Shown here in pieces: positions 36,830 to 44,128 of a stretch of 64,000 nucleotides of DNA. Every line of letters begins with the position of its first letter. Within the stretch, counting starts at the first letter, position 1. This DNA is from Sphingomonas lutea. Its GTDB lineage: Bacteria > Pseudomonadota > Alphaproteobacteria > Sphingomonadales > Sphingomonadaceae. The notes beneath the pieces are model-generated. The model saw only the letters and a program-made list of their open reading frames with translations. It did no database searches and was not told the DNA's origin. A program made the translations under genes and the position numbers. Location of the stretch: assembly GCF_014396785.1 (NCBI RefSeq), contig NZ_CP060718.1:1198501-1262500 (forward strand), in the 5' to 3' direction.

Positions 36830-37308
36830 GCTGGGCCGGCCTCTTCGGACTGACGAACGTCATTGCCCTGATCGGTTGGGCGCTGCTTGCGGCGCTGCCG
36901 CGCGGGCCCAAGGTCTATTCGACGGTGATGTACGCTGGGGTGGCGATGCTGTGCCTGGCATATGCCGCGATATTCGCGGCGCTGTTCGGCGGGTTCGTCG
37001 ACCCGGTGCGCGTGCCCGGCGCGCCGGTGCCCGACCTTGGCGATTATTCGGTACGCGGCCTTCGCACCTTGTTCATGAGCGACGGTGCGATCGTGCTCGG
37101 CTGGACGCACTATCTGGCGTTCGACCTGTTCGTCGGCCTGTGGATCGCGCGCGATGCCGATTTGAAGGGATTTTCGCGCTGGGTGCAGCTGCCCGTGCTG
37201 TTCCTGACCTTCATGGCCGGGCCGATTGGCCTGCTCATTTGGCTCGTGATACGCGAGCGGCGGGCGCAGCAGGCGGCGAGAGCGAATGGCGACCGAGCGG
37301 CCCGATAA
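36826..37308 (+). CDS. ABA4-like (DUF4281) membrane protein
   Basis: 160 residues starting at GTG, overlapping the gcvPB stop by four bases (GTGA). Four membrane segments are visible. It has the family pattern: FGLTNVIALIGWALLAALPR at the start, VRGLRTLFMSDGAIVLGWTH in the middle (D/W/H conserved in ABA4-like proteins) and FMAGPIGLLIWLVIR near the end. Plant ABA4 acts in neoxanthin formation; the bacterial role is unknown. Its translational coupling to gcvPB suggests co-expression by the glycine riboswitch, without an obvious metabolic reason. Confidence 0.85.
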   Translation: MSWAGLFGLTNVIALIGWALLAALPRGPKVYSTVMYAGVAMLCLAYAAIFAALFGGFVDPVRVPGAPVPDLGDYSVRGLRTLFMSDGAIVLGWTHYLAFDLFVGLWIARDADLKGFSRWVQLPVLFLTFMAGPIGLLIWLVIRERRAQQAARANGDRAAR

Positions 37309-37371
37309 ATTCACCGGCGCGGCCCTACCATTTGCTAGGCCGGTCAGGACGCCGCTTTCTTGCGAATGCGC

Positions 37372-38004
37372 ATGAGCGACGAGCGGCGCTTTTACGAGCA
37401 GGAAAAGGCGGGCAAGCGCCGCTCGGCACCCGCTGCGCAGCGCAACCGCGAGCCAATTGCAGAGGTACTTCGCGCCTGGCTGCCGGCGACCGGACTCGTC
37501 CTCGAAATCGCGAGCGGCACGGGAGAGCATGCGATGTTTTTTGCCGAGCGCTTTCCTGCGCTCGATTGGCAGCCGAGCGACGTTCACCCGGACGCGCTGG
37601 CCTCGATCAACGGCTGGCGCGCCCAGAGCGATGTGAGCAATCTGCGCGGGCCGATCCTGCTCGACGCGGCGGCTCCGGACTGGCCGATCGAGCGGGCCGA
37701 TGCCGTGCTCAGCATCAACATGGTGCACATCAGCCCGTGGGCCTCGGCGATCGGCTTGATCGACGGCGCCGCGCGGTTGCTCGGGCCGGGGGCGCCGCTG
37801 ATCCTCTACGGGCCGTGGCTGAAGGACGATCTGCCGACCGCGCCGAGCAACGCAGCGTTCGATGCCGACTTGCGCCGCCGCGACCCAGCTTGGGGGCTGC
37901 GCCGGGTCGAGGACTTCGCCGAAGCAGCGGCGCGTGCGTTCGATCTGGTCGAAGTGCGGTCGATGCCCGCCAACAACATGATGCTGCTTTTCAAACGGCG
38001 TTAA
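37372..38004 (+). CDS. DUF938 family SAM-dependent methyltransferase-like protein
   Basis: About 210 residues from the ATG at 37372 (MSDERRFYEQ); an ATG at 37366 and an upstream TTG at 37360 are alternatives. SAM-binding motif VLEIASGTGEHAMFFAERFP, then WQPSDVHPDALASI and the INMVHISPW segment are signatures of the DUF938 family. The family is widespread and uncharacterised. It is not in the gcv operon: 63 bases of non-coding sequence lie before it. Confidence 0.88.
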   Translation: MSDERRFYEQEKAGKRRSAPAAQRNREPIAEVLRAWLPATGLVLEIASGTGEHAMFFAERFPALDWQPSDVHPDALASINGWRAQSDVSNLRGPILLDAAAPDWPIERADAVLSINMVHISPWASAIGLIDGAARLLGPGAPLILYGPWLKDDLPTAPSNAAFDADLRRRDPAWGLRRVEDFAEAAARAFDLVEVRSMPANNMMLLFKRR

Positions 38005-38038
38005 ATGAAGCTTTACCCCCCGCCTGTATGGCGGGCGG

Positions 38039-38452
38039 ATGGACGAGAGCAGCATGTCGCACAATCGGCGGTCGCGCCGGGCACCGGTGCTCCTGGCCGC
38101 TACCGTGGAAGTCGCGGGCGTGCCGCAGCGCGTCAACCTGCGTAACCTGTCGTCGGACGGCGCCCTGATCGAGGGCGATCATCTGCCGATCGAAGGATCG
38201 ACCGCATTCTTCCAGCGCAACGATCTGCGCCTGAAAAGCCAGGTGATCTGGGTCCAGGGCCGCTTTGCCGGTCTGGCCTTTGCCCGCAATCTCGAACCCG
38301 AAGAAGTGTTGCGCAATGTGCCCAAGCCCCGTCCGCGTATGCAGCCGGAATTTCGGCGTCCGGGACTTGCCTGTCGGCCATTGACCAACGACGAAAAGCG
38401 CATGGTCGAGCGGTGGATGACCATGTCACCGATGGGTTCACCAGGCGATTAA
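38039..38452 (+). CDS. PilZ domain protein (single domain)
   Basis: 137 residues. A PilZ domain covers about residues 8-95: the RxxxR-type arginines are in NRRSRRAP, and the second motif is in NLSSDGALIEG (D-x-S-x-x-G-like but with NLSSDG). These are the two cyclic-di-GMP-binding elements of the family. The C-terminal 45 residues (RPLTNDEKRMVERWMTM) are not part of the domain. An effector of c-di-GMP signalling is inferred. It converges with the next PilZ gene. Confidence 0.85.
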   Translation: MDESSMSHNRRSRRAPVLLAATVEVAGVPQRVNLRNLSSDGALIEGDHLPIEGSTAFFQRNDLRLKSQVIWVQGRFAGLAFARNLEPEEVLRNVPKPRPRMQPEFRRPGLACRPLTNDEKRMVERWMTMSPMGSPGD

Positions 38453-38460
38453 ACGTCGCT

Positions 38461-39102
38461 TCAGGATGCCGCGCGACGGTTGTCCTGCTGCCCGCGAAGC
38501 CAGCTCACAAGCATTGGCAGCCCCAACGGACGGGTGAAGTGGATGCCATGCGCCGCGCCATCCTTCCACCGGACGATCCCCTGTGCCGGGGGCAAGTCGA
38601 TGAGCGTGATCACGACCGATGCATTGACGGTGAGGTTCGCCGCGCCGACAACCATCATTCCCCCCTGCGAGATATTGGCGCCGGTCATCCGATGCACGGT
38701 ACCGTCTTCCCGAACCCAGGCGGTGCAATTGACCTCAACGCGCGGAATGCGCGGGCGCGGTCCATCTCCCGCCGCGGAAATCAGGTCGACGATGTCGATC
38801 GGCGCGTCGAAAGTGACGCCGGCGAAGTCATACTTGATCCATCGGACATAGCCCGAGATCTGCTCGCCCTGCTTAAGTTCGACGGATAACCGCGTACCCG
38901 CCGCAATGTCCGAATAGATGCGGATCATCATGCCGCCGGCGGAAACGTTGCGAATCAGGCAGAGCTCGCGCCGGTCGGCGAGGATGAGCGAGCCGACTCG
39001 AAGCAGACTCACATGGCGCTCGTCGTGGCGGCGCTTGAGTGGGCACGGCGCGTCTCCGCCCAAGGAATATAGGGTCGTTTCAACCGGCCGTTCGTCCAGC
39101 AT
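38461..39102 (-). CDS. Tandem PilZ domain protein
   Basis: 213 residues from the ATG at 39102 (MLDERPVETTL), which has ggggaagag upstream; an ATG at 39156 is a longer alternative. Two PilZ-like domains follow one another: the first around RHVSLLRVGSLI...IRNVSAGGMMIRI, the second around RIPRVEVNCTAWV...ANISQGGMMVVG. Each keeps the N-x-S-x-G-G-M part, but the first has a weakened RxxxR. Possibly only one domain binds c-di-GMP. Its end faces the end of the single-domain PilZ gene, 8 bases away. Confidence 0.85.
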   Translation of the reverse strand: MLDERPVETTLYSLGGDAPCPLKRRHDERHVSLLRVGSLILADRRELCLIRNVSAGGMMIRIYSDIAAGTRLSVELKQGEQISGYVRWIKYDFAGVTFDAPIDIVDLISAAGDGPRPRIPRVEVNCTAWVREDGTVHRMTGANISQGGMMVVGAANLTVNASVVITLIDLPPAQGIVRWKDGAAHGIHFTRPLGLPMLVSWLRGQQDNRRAAS

Positions 39103-39269
39103 GCACTCTTCCCCGATATTGCTCGACCCGGCGCGTCGCTTGGTCGAACCGGCCATACGTTACGGGCAAGGCTAGGTTAGGGGTCTTACCAGTTGGTTGC
39201 CGTGGCGCCGCCGTGGTGGAAAATGCTTCGATTTCGGCGGGGAAGCGGCGAAAAGGCGGAGAAAGCGAA

Positions 39270-40281
39270 ATGCGAACGATGACAGCACTGGCTTCGCTCG
39301 CGATGTCCTGGGGCGCGCTTGCGGCCAACCCTCTCCCGCCAACGACGCTTGAGGCGGTCAGTGAGCCGGGCGAGATCGATTCGACAACCCAGACGCAGGA
39401 TATTCGGTTCGAGAGCGATCGGGCTAACCGCATGACGGTGCCCGTACGGCTCGGCCAGGGCACCTATCGCTTTCTGGTCGATACCGGCGCGGACCGCACC
39501 GCAATTTCTCATCAACTGGCAAAAGACCTCAACCTGCAGGCGGGGCCGATGGCCACGTTGCACAGCGTGACCGGGATCACCTCCGTTGCCACTGCGACTG
39601 TGCCCGCCCTAGGGCTGAGCCAAAGGGAAGTGCGCATCGTCGATGCCCCTTGCTGGACCAGTCGCATATGGGGCGGACGGCATCCTGGGTGTGGATTCGT
39701 TGCGGTCGCAGCGCATTCTGTTCGATTTCGATGCGCAAACCATGTCCATCGTCCCCTCCGCCCGACCCGATTTCGAGCGAGAGCCCGGAAGCATTGTCGT
39801 CCGTGCCAGCCGCCGAAATGGCCGTCTGGTCATGACCAATGCCCGCGCCGATGGCCGCCGGATCAACGTCGTGCTCGACACCGGTTCGGAGATCACCATC
39901 GGCAATGAGGCTTTGCGGCAGGCGATGCTCAAGAAGCGGCAGCTGACCGATTCCCATCGCGTTGAAGTGCATTCCGTCACGGGTCACAAGATTGCCGGCG
40001 ATTACATGCGGTTGAAACGGCTGGAGATCGGTGGAGTCGAGCTCAATGACCTTGCCATCATTTTCGCGAATGCGCACACGTTCAAGAAGCTTGGCCTTCA
40101 GGATAAGCCCGCAGTGCTTCTCGGCATGAATGCGATGCGGGCATTCAAGAAGGTGTCGATCGACTTTGCCAACCGCAAGCTTCGTGTCGTCCTGCCCAAC
40201 CAAAGCGCGACGGACATGAGGATCGCAAGCTTGCCGCCCAGCCTGCGGCCGGCTGTCCAGCGAACCGGCCTGCGCTATTAG
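39270..40281 (+). pseudogene. Double-domain retropepsin-like aspartyl protease, frameshifted
   Basis: Two halves in different frames. The first (from ATG 39270) has a signal peptide (residues 1-19, ending LAAN) and the active-site triad FLVDTGADRTAIS. It loses homology at the CCCC run at 39646-39649. The second (readable from 39643) continues GPVAYGADGILGVDSLRS and holds the second active-site motif VVLDTGSEITIGN, ending at 40281. Skipping one C of the run joins them as ...VDALAGPVAYGADGILG..., about 336 residues, a normal size for the two-lobe exported aspartyl proteases of this group. Either a recently inactivated gene or a one-base sequencing error; both halves look otherwise intact. Confidence 0.85.
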
Positions 40282-40980
40282 GACGCGCGGATTTGCGGTT
40301 GGAAGGGACCGGGGCGCGGGCGCGCGGGAAAAACAAACTGACAATCTTCGGTCACGATAAGGCTTCGCGAAATGCGCCAGTACGCATTGGGGTGCGCGTA
40401 GCGGAAAAGCCCGGAAACCTCAGCGCCCGCGCCCCGTGGGTTGCGAGGGTAAACCGAACATTTCGGCGCCTACGACGATGGACGAGCTCCGTCGAACGAC
40501 CAGAACTGTATGATGAGGGGGAGGGCTTTTGTAGCGCGTCGAGAGGCGCTTCAGGGGGAGGGCGCCAAAAGCAGGACGAAGCGCTTGAGTTGTAAGCTGG
40601 CGAGGTCTGACAATTTTCTCCAAGGTCCCGCAGGCACGCAGCCTTGCCTAGGCTGATAATGCTTGTCTTGCGCGAAAGACTAAAAAACTTTCGCAAATGT
40701 CCGACTCACCGCCCCTGGGTACGGGGCCATTCCTGCTCGGTGCCCGGCTGCCGATGTCTGCCGATCGAATGCGCTCATGTTCGGAACGGATGGAGGCTTA
40801 GGCCTCAAGCCGTCAGACTGCTGGGTGTTAAGTTTATGCGCGTTTTATCATCAGATGCAGCACAGAATAGGAGAACGGAATTTTGAGTTGAAATTCGAAA
40901 TCTCAATGTCCCAATTGGCCCGAGAATTCGCGTGGAGATCTCCACATTGGGCCAAGCTTTCCAAGATGTGAGTATTCTAG
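40282..40980. other. Gene-free stretch between aspartyl protease and RiPP operon
   Basis: About 700 bases without a convincing gene. The only sizeable open frame (about 100 codons from 40293) has no start context or recognisable composition. The left half is GC-rich. The right half (from about 40810) is clearly AT-richer, unlike the rest of the window. It contains a 7-bp hairpin gcgaaag/ctttcgc (40672-40694) and a nested hairpin at 40915-40955. It may mark the edge of an acquired segment. Confidence 0.6.
40915..40955 (-). terminator. Nested hairpin downstream of the RiPP operon
   Basis: Outer 7-bp stem ttggccc/gggccaa (40915-40921 with 40949-40955) enclosing a perfect 14-base palindrome gtggagatctccac (40932-40945). 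It lies 26 bases beyond the stop of the last operon gene on the minus strand, followed by AT-rich sequence but no clean T run. A transcription-end role is plausible by position only. Confidence 0.4.
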
Positions 40981-41403
40981 CTAAGGCGAAGGAGTATATG
41001 GCCGATCCATCATCGCGCTCTCTCGCGAAGCCGCGAGTCGCTCCGCTGGCGAATCCAAGCGTGTGCCGAACAACGCCGGTCGCAACCGGGTCACGGCCAG
41101 CAAGATCGTAGGCAGCAAGATAGTGAGCACGATGTCCTTGGCACCTTCGCCAAATTGCATTCCTGGGCTTGGCCAGCGCTCGACGCGCAGATCGACCACT
41201 TCATTGGCCAACGCGAAAGCCAACACTGCAGCCCAGGGCAGCCAGGACGCTACGGTTCGGCGAAGGAGTGATGCAGCGATGAGCTGGATCAGGACCCCGA
41301 TAACGACGTGCAAACCATCATGGCTAATTGCTAGCGCATGCTCAATGAACAGCTTGCTCTCATACCACCCGGCAGTGGTGTGCGATAATTTGATGTCGAA
41401 CAT
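40981..41403 (-). CDS. VanZ-like small membrane protein of the RiPP operon
   Basis: 140 residues with three or four membrane segments. It begins FDIKLSHTTAGWYESKLFIE and includes the pattern HDGLHVVIGVLIQL and FALANEVVDLRVERWPSPGM, resembling VanZ-like or phage-holin-like small membrane proteins (His in helix 2, N-E-x-x-D in the next helix, then the loop before GAKDIVLTILLPTILL). The last gene of the operon, it starts 3 bases after the B2 stop, so it belongs to the same transcript. A role in export, immunity or anchoring of the product is a guess. Confidence 0.72.
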   Translation of the reverse strand: MFDIKLSHTTAGWYESKLFIEHALAISHDGLHVVIGVLIQLIAASLLRRTVASWLPWAAVLAFALANEVVDLRVERWPSPGMQFGEGAKDIVLTILLPTILLAVTRLRPALFGTRLDSPAERLAASRESAMMDRPYTPSP

Positions 41404-41406
41404 GGT

Positions 41407-41853
41407 TCAGCCTCGAGGTAGCAGGGGCAGGTAGTCGCGCACATCACCTCCGGTTACGACGGTGTCGCCGGAGATGAGCCAAGCATGAGCCTCAAACGGA
41501 TTGGCGCCGCTCTCGCGAATCCCGATTGCCACCCTAGATGGAATGCCGTGACGTCGGAGCCAGCGCTGTGCAGCAAGCGCTTGGATCAGGCAGTCGGCGC
41601 GCCACGGTACCCGGTAGCAGGCGCGCGCGATCGCAATGCCCACGCGATCAATCGTCACGTGAGGGTGATATGCGCGGGCGTGCGTGGGAGTATCGATGGC
41701 TGTCTCGAGCATCGTCTGAACGCTAGCGCGTCGGAGCGTCAACCGCGCACGGCCCAGTTCAACAGTTGCTGTTGCGAAATCGAGCCAATCCCCCCAGGTT
41801 AGGGAGAGAATGCTGCGCGATCGTGTCCGTTCATGCAGCGATGATAATCTCAT
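41407..41853 (-). CDS. Lasso peptide biosynthesis B2 protein (transglutaminase-like leader peptidase)
   Basis: 148 residues. Cysteine protease of the lasso B2/McjB C-terminal type, which cuts the leader from the precursor. The catalytic Cys is C88 in WRADCLIQALAAQRWLRRHG, the His is H123 in FEAHAWLISGD, and the third residue is probably D137 in TVVTGGDVRD. The FEAHAW and CLxxALAxQRxLRRxG patterns are diagnostic. Separate B1 and B2 proteins, as here, are the rule outside the McjB-type fused systems. The start codon lies 23 bases inside the B1 gene. Confidence 0.93.
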   Translation of the reverse strand: MRLSSLHERTRSRSILSLTWGDWLDFATATVELGRARLTLRRASVQTMLETAIDTPTHARAYHPHVTIDRVGIAIARACYRVPWRADCLIQALAAQRWLRRHGIPSRVAIGIRESGANPFEAHAWLISGDTVVTGGDVRDYLPLLPRG

Positions 41854-42109
41854 TAGTTCTCAAGTCTTCTAGGAACCGGCGCGTGTCTTCCTCGACCTGC
41901 GCCAAAGGTGCATCATACTCCCTAGCGATATTCGAACAGATCTGCCGAACGCTTTGACCTTCGTTCATCCCCTTCCAAATCCGAGAGGCTAATGGGTCCA
42001 TTCCGTAATAGGTCCCGCGCTTTATCTGCAGCAGGACTAGTTCGTTTCCAACCGCGTTGGCGAAGGCGTCAGGAGAGGGCTGCCACGCTTGATCAAGAAT
42101 ATCAGTCAT
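41831..42109 (-). CDS. Lasso peptide B1/PqqD-family leader-binding protein
   Basis: 92-residue PqqD-like winged-helix protein (RiPP recognition element) that in characterised systems binds the YxxPxLxxxG leader and presents it to the protease and cyclase. The LVLLQIKRGTYYGMDPLASRIW segment is typical (Y-Y-G-x-D/N-x-x-x-x-R-I-W), followed by helices VRQICSNIAREYDAP and VEEDTRRFLEDLRTNEII. ATG overlaps the kinase stop (ATGA). Its expected partner, the YxxPxLxxxG motif, is present in the precursor gene of the same operon. Confidence 0.93.
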   Translation of the reverse strand: MTDILDQAWQPSPDAFANAVGNELVLLQIKRGTYYGMDPLASRIWKGMNEGQSVRQICSNIAREYDAPLAQVEEDTRRFLEDLRTNEIIIAA

Positions 42110-42975
42110 GCAATTCCCTTATTTCCGGTAGCAACCGCCCCGGTAGCATGGTCTGTCACCGCTGCAATTACCTCAGGCAAGCCACTGTAGGACCGAGGGT
42201 AATCAATGCGGTAACAATTCACCGCGTCAGCCAGCTGGGTGAGCGCGTGGAAGTGCTCTCGATGGCGCCGCTCGTCGTCGAAATCCAGAATGAAGGCGTG
42301 ACTGATCAATAAGGGGATTGCTGGCAATGCCGCGAGCGGCTTGATGGCTACGCTGCTCGTTTCGTCCGAGCCCAGCAGATAGATCGCCCGGAGCGGTAGT
42401 GGGTGCACTTGAAAAGGAAGCGCAGGGCCGGTGCTCAGAAGCTGCTTTTCCTCCTGCTCGGCCGAAGATCCTTGCGCATCATGCAGGAGCGCAAGTTGGC
42501 TATCCCGCCAAAGCCTCAGCGCGGGGCGATTTGGGTTGGCGATGAACGTCGGGCCCGACCGTTCGATCCAGACACCGTCATCGGTTAGGAACGGATTGCC
42601 GGCACGCGCAAAGGCAGCCGCCAGCGTGGACTTGCCCTGGCCCGACGAGCCCACGAAGGCCACCGCAGCCTCCGAGACCGCCACAGCGCTTCCATGCAGC
42701 ACCAGCTTCCCATGGTGGCTTCCTAGCAAGGGAAGGACCTGGTTGTAATAAAGCCCGTCGATGACGTTCTCGCTCGCGCCATCGCAAGGGAAGCAGGTCA
42801 CGTCCGAGGATTCCAAGTTGACGATGAAGTCCGCTCGGTGCGGGAAGCGAAGCAAATATCCGCCGTCGGTCCGATAGAAAGAGAGGGTAACGACGCCCGA
42901 CTCGACGATCCATTGGTGGTAAGGCGATTGCGGTAACGGCCCCTGCGCGCGGCACGGCTCCAGATTGAGCCTCAT
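42106..42975 (-). CDS. HPr-kinase-like RiPP-tailoring kinase
   Basis: 289 residues. P-loop kinase related to the C-terminal domain of HPr kinase/phosphorylase. The Walker A motif GSSGQGKST is at residues 109-117, preceded by the family strand LVLHGSAVAV (H94) and followed by FLTDDGVWI (D132, D133), the region that binds Mg and the acceptor. In the paeninodin-type lasso systems relatives of this kinase phosphorylate the hydroxyl of the C-terminal Ser of the precursor. By analogy a Ser/Thr of this precursor is the acceptor (inference). Coupled at both ends by ATGA overlaps to the methyltransferase and B1 genes. Confidence 0.88.
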   Translation of the reverse strand: MRLNLEPCRAQGPLPQSPYHQWIVESGVVTLSFYRTDGGYLLRFPHRADFIVNLESSDVTCFPCDGASENVIDGLYYNQVLPLLGSHHGKLVLHGSAVAVSEAAVAFVGSSGQGKSTLAAAFARAGNPFLTDDGVWIERSGPTFIANPNRPALRLWRDSQLALLHDAQGSSAEQEEKQLLSTGPALPFQVHPLPLRAIYLLGSDETSSVAIKPLAALPAIPLLISHAFILDFDDERRHREHFHALTQLADAVNCYRIDYPRSYSGLPEVIAAVTDHATGAVATGNKGIA

Positions 42976-44093
42976 CCCTTGATGTTCCTGGAAAGCTCGA
43001 GTTCGGCAAGGCGCCTGATCTCATCCCGGCTGGCAAAAAGGTCGGGATGAGTACGGACGAGGTCCTCGACAATTTGATCGGTCGTTCGAACACCATCGAC
43101 ATATTGCAGCAGTGCTTTGCGAAACGCTCCGACAGGGCTCAGCTCCGCAACCTTGGGGCGGGTCGCCGGAAGCGTGCCGGGACCTATGATCATGCTGTGC
43201 CACGTCGACTGCCGATGGCGTTCTCCCGTCCTCGGCAGGCGAATCGTCCATGCGAGCAAGTTCGTGTCGGGCCTGAACACAACGCTCGCTTCAAGCGCGT
43301 CGCCAGCCTGTACGGCAACGGGACGTTCGAACGGAAGGAAAGCTTGGTCGCGCTTTATCGCATTTCCATCGAACGGTGAGTTGGACATCGAGACGGTCGC
43401 GGAAAGCGTGCATTCGAACCAGCTGACTAGCCCGTCGATCACGCCGTCGCGCTTCGCACGGAGCGTGGCCTCAAGCGTTAATTGCTCCGAGTTATCCTGA
43501 TAGAGATCCAATCGACCGACCTGGGCGGCTTCGGACAGGATGTCGTCCGCGCAGAAAGTCCGCGGATGTTTCATGTTGACGCCATGTTCGCGGAGCCAGC
43601 GATACTCGGCAGGAATGTTTGGTTGGCCCCACTCCTCGGCCTTCGTTCGGCACTGCGGCGCGTTCGCAGCGGCGAGGAAGAGTTGAAGACCTTCCGGAAG
43701 GATATTTCCGCCCGGCTTGAGGAAGCGCCGTCGGGCATCGCCCAATGTGTCGAGAATGCCGTAATCCACGCCGAAATGGCCGACGTGATCGCAGACGATG
43801 AGATCGACTTGTTCGGGAATGGTCGCACGGAAGCTCCGCTCACGAACACACGTATATCGGTCCGAAAGCCCCAGACGGGTCATGGTTTCACGAGCCAGTT
43901 CGATCGCATCTGTCTGGTCGATGCCCCAGACATGTCCTGCACCCGCCTTCAGACAGAGCAGGCCTAGGATGCCTACGCCGCATCCAAGGTCGAGAACGCG
44001 GTCGCCGGGCCGAACCGTCTCGGCAATTGCTTTGCAAAACAGTTGCAGGCGTACCTCATCGCTGAGGTACTCCAAATGTTCATCGAGAAGCAC
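42972..44093 (-). CDS. PRMT-like SAM methyltransferase with PqqD-like C-terminus
   Basis: 373 residues from a GTG at 44093; no good ribosome-binding site is seen, and the homology seems to begin slightly upstream, so an unusual start is possible. Motif I VLDLGCGVGILGLLCL (residues 33-48) and the layout HLEYLSDEVRLQLFCKAI plus a loop DHVGHFGVDYGILDTL resemble protein-arginine methyltransferases, but the two glutamates of the arginine-binding double-E loop are not kept (D/H instead). Hence a different acceptor, perhaps a carboxylate or hydroxyl, is likely. The last 60 residues (VGAFRKALLQYVDGVRTTDQIVEDL) look like a winged-helix/PqqD-like leader-binding module. The gene starts 35 bases after the precursor stop. 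Confidence 0.82.
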   Translation of the reverse strand: MLLDEHLEYLSDEVRLQLFCKAIAETVRPGDRVLDLGCGVGILGLLCLKAGAGHVWGIDQTDAIELARETMTRLGLSDRYTCVRERSFRATIPEQVDLIVCDHVGHFGVDYGILDTLGDARRRFLKPGGNILPEGLQLFLAAANAPQCRTKAEEWGQPNIPAEYRWLREHGVNMKHPRTFCADDILSEAAQVGRLDLYQDNSEQLTLEATLRAKRDGVIDGLVSWFECTLSATVSMSNSPFDGNAIKRDQAFLPFERPVAVQAGDALEASVVFRPDTNLLAWTIRLPRTGERHRQSTWHSMIIGPGTLPATRPKVAELSPVGAFRKALLQYVDGVRTTDQIVEDLVRTHPDLFASRDEIRRLAELELSRNIKG

Positions 44094-44128
44094 AATCGCA
44101 AAGGCGAAATCAGACGGGGCGATTGGCG

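Noticed and set aside
36876..38168. 430-codon plus-strand open frame
   Set aside because: Out-of-frame shadow across the ABA4-like and DUF938 genes, whose own frames carry clear family motifs.
39640..39655. Programmed frameshift in the aspartyl protease
   Set aside because: No slippery heptamer or stimulating structure is apparent, and two similar one-base shifts occur in unrelated genes, which favours error or mutation.
40293..40595. 100-codon plus-strand open frame in the gene-free stretch
   Set aside because: No ribosome-binding site, no recognisable domain, irregular composition.
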